A stretch of 64,000 nt of DNA from Dyella jiangningensis (lineage in GTDB: Bacteria > Pseudomonadota > Gammaproteobacteria > Xanthomonadales > Rhodanobacteraceae), in assembly GCA_000632805.1 (NCBI GenBank), contig CP007444.1:5134772-5198771 (forward strand), given 5' to 3'. The translations under genes and the position numbers were made by a program. The notes below the pieces were generated by a model. It did not search any database and was not told where the DNA came from. It saw only the letters and a program-made list of their open reading frames with translations. This document shows, piece after piece, positions 63,806-64,000 of the stretch. Position 1 is the first letter of the stretch; every line of letters begins with the position of its first letter.

Positions 63806-64000
63806 ATGTTCAAATCGCGAATGGCGCTGTTGCTGTGCAGCGCGCTGGCGCTTGCCGGTCCGGTATGCGCCTCCCCACAGCATGACCACGCGGCGCACGC
63901 CGCCTTCGACGGCAAGCAGGTGCCGGTGCCCTCACCGCGCTGGGTGGCCGACGAGCCGTTGCGCGACGGCATGGGGCGCATCCACCAGTCGCTCAATGAA
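63806..64000 (+). CDS. Exported protein, start only (partial)
   Basis: The first 65 residues of an exported protein; it runs off the window. Signal peptide about 1-23 (MALLLCSALALAGPVCAS), then HDHAAHAAFDGK and WVADEPLRDGMGRIHQSL. The His-rich start hints at metal binding, and the W-x-x-D-x-P-L-R-x-G-M pattern recalls small periplasmic proteins seen in denitrification clusters (annotated DnrO in some genomes; from memory, unverified). Divergent from ubiU on a shared FNR-type box. Confidence 0.6.
   Translation, partial: MFKSRMALLLCSALALAGPVCASPQHDHAAHAAFDGKQVPVPSPRWVADEPLRDGMGRIHQSLNE

Overview
The window is GC-rich, densely coding chromosomal DNA of a gammaproteobacterium. The content fits Xanthomonadales, most likely Rhodanobacteraceae (Rhodanobacter/Dyella-like): a cbb3 oxidase locus with ccoGHIS, nitrite reduction by a class II copper NirK, a SAH riboswitch on ahcY, the homogentisate route of tyrosine breakdown, a pyruvate-type E1-alpha/E1-beta/E2 set, and abundant REP-like intergenic repeats. 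The genus is an inference; no rRNA or tRNA gene was seen.

Layout. 0-4.9 kb: tail of an unknown gene, a ColR/ColS-like two-component pair, ilvE, a DUF4124 protein and metF. 5.0-13.8 kb: one compact operon ccoNOQP, a small membrane protein, ccoG, fixH, ccoI, ccoS and a TauE/SafE-like gene, led by a perfect FNR box. 13.9-27.1 kb: housekeeping genes (ahcY with riboswitch, an S9 peptidase, ppc, uup, a D,D-carboxypeptidase, metK) separated by two repeat-rich gaps. 27.3-37.6 kb: mixed enzymes and transporters (flavin oxidase, SGNH hydrolase, methyltransferase, esterase, CsgG-like lipoprotein, dusB, nucleoside transporter, rhtC, VOC protein, globin). 37.7-50.1 kb: 2-oxoacid dehydrogenase genes, kynA, two tandem POT transporters, and a MarR regulator opposite hppD-[DUF559]-hmgA-fahA. 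50.1-64 kb: an anaerobic block with hemN, an FNR-type regulator, nirK-nirV-sco, an outer-membrane porin, a four-gene operon ending in a chorismate mutase-UbiT fusion, a fabA/fabB pair, ubiUV, and the start of a secreted protein.

The most interesting result is regulatory and metabolic. Seven 14-bp FNR-type dyads (consensus YTGAY-N4-RTCAR) precede ccoN, hemN-fnr, nirK, the porin, the DUF2249 operon, fabA, and ubiUV plus the divergent gene. In each case a -10-like hexamer sits at the same distance (first base 29.5 nt from the dyad centre; nirK is one base off), the geometry of class II FNR promoters. The regulator encoded at 51642 keeps all four FNR iron-sulfur cysteines. The presumed regulon joins high-affinity respiration, oxygen-independent haem synthesis, nitrite reduction, oxygen-independent ubiquinone synthesis (UbiU, UbiV, UbiT) and a fatty-acid FabA/FabB pair. 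The UbiT protein carries an AroQ-type chorismate mutase domain with nearly all catalytic residues, a fusion I do not know to have been described.

Other items of note are a shared 28-bp element upstream of metF and metK, a DUF559 nuclease-like gene enclosed by 40-bp inverted repeats inside the tyrosine operon, and a 113-bp tandem array of REP-like units.
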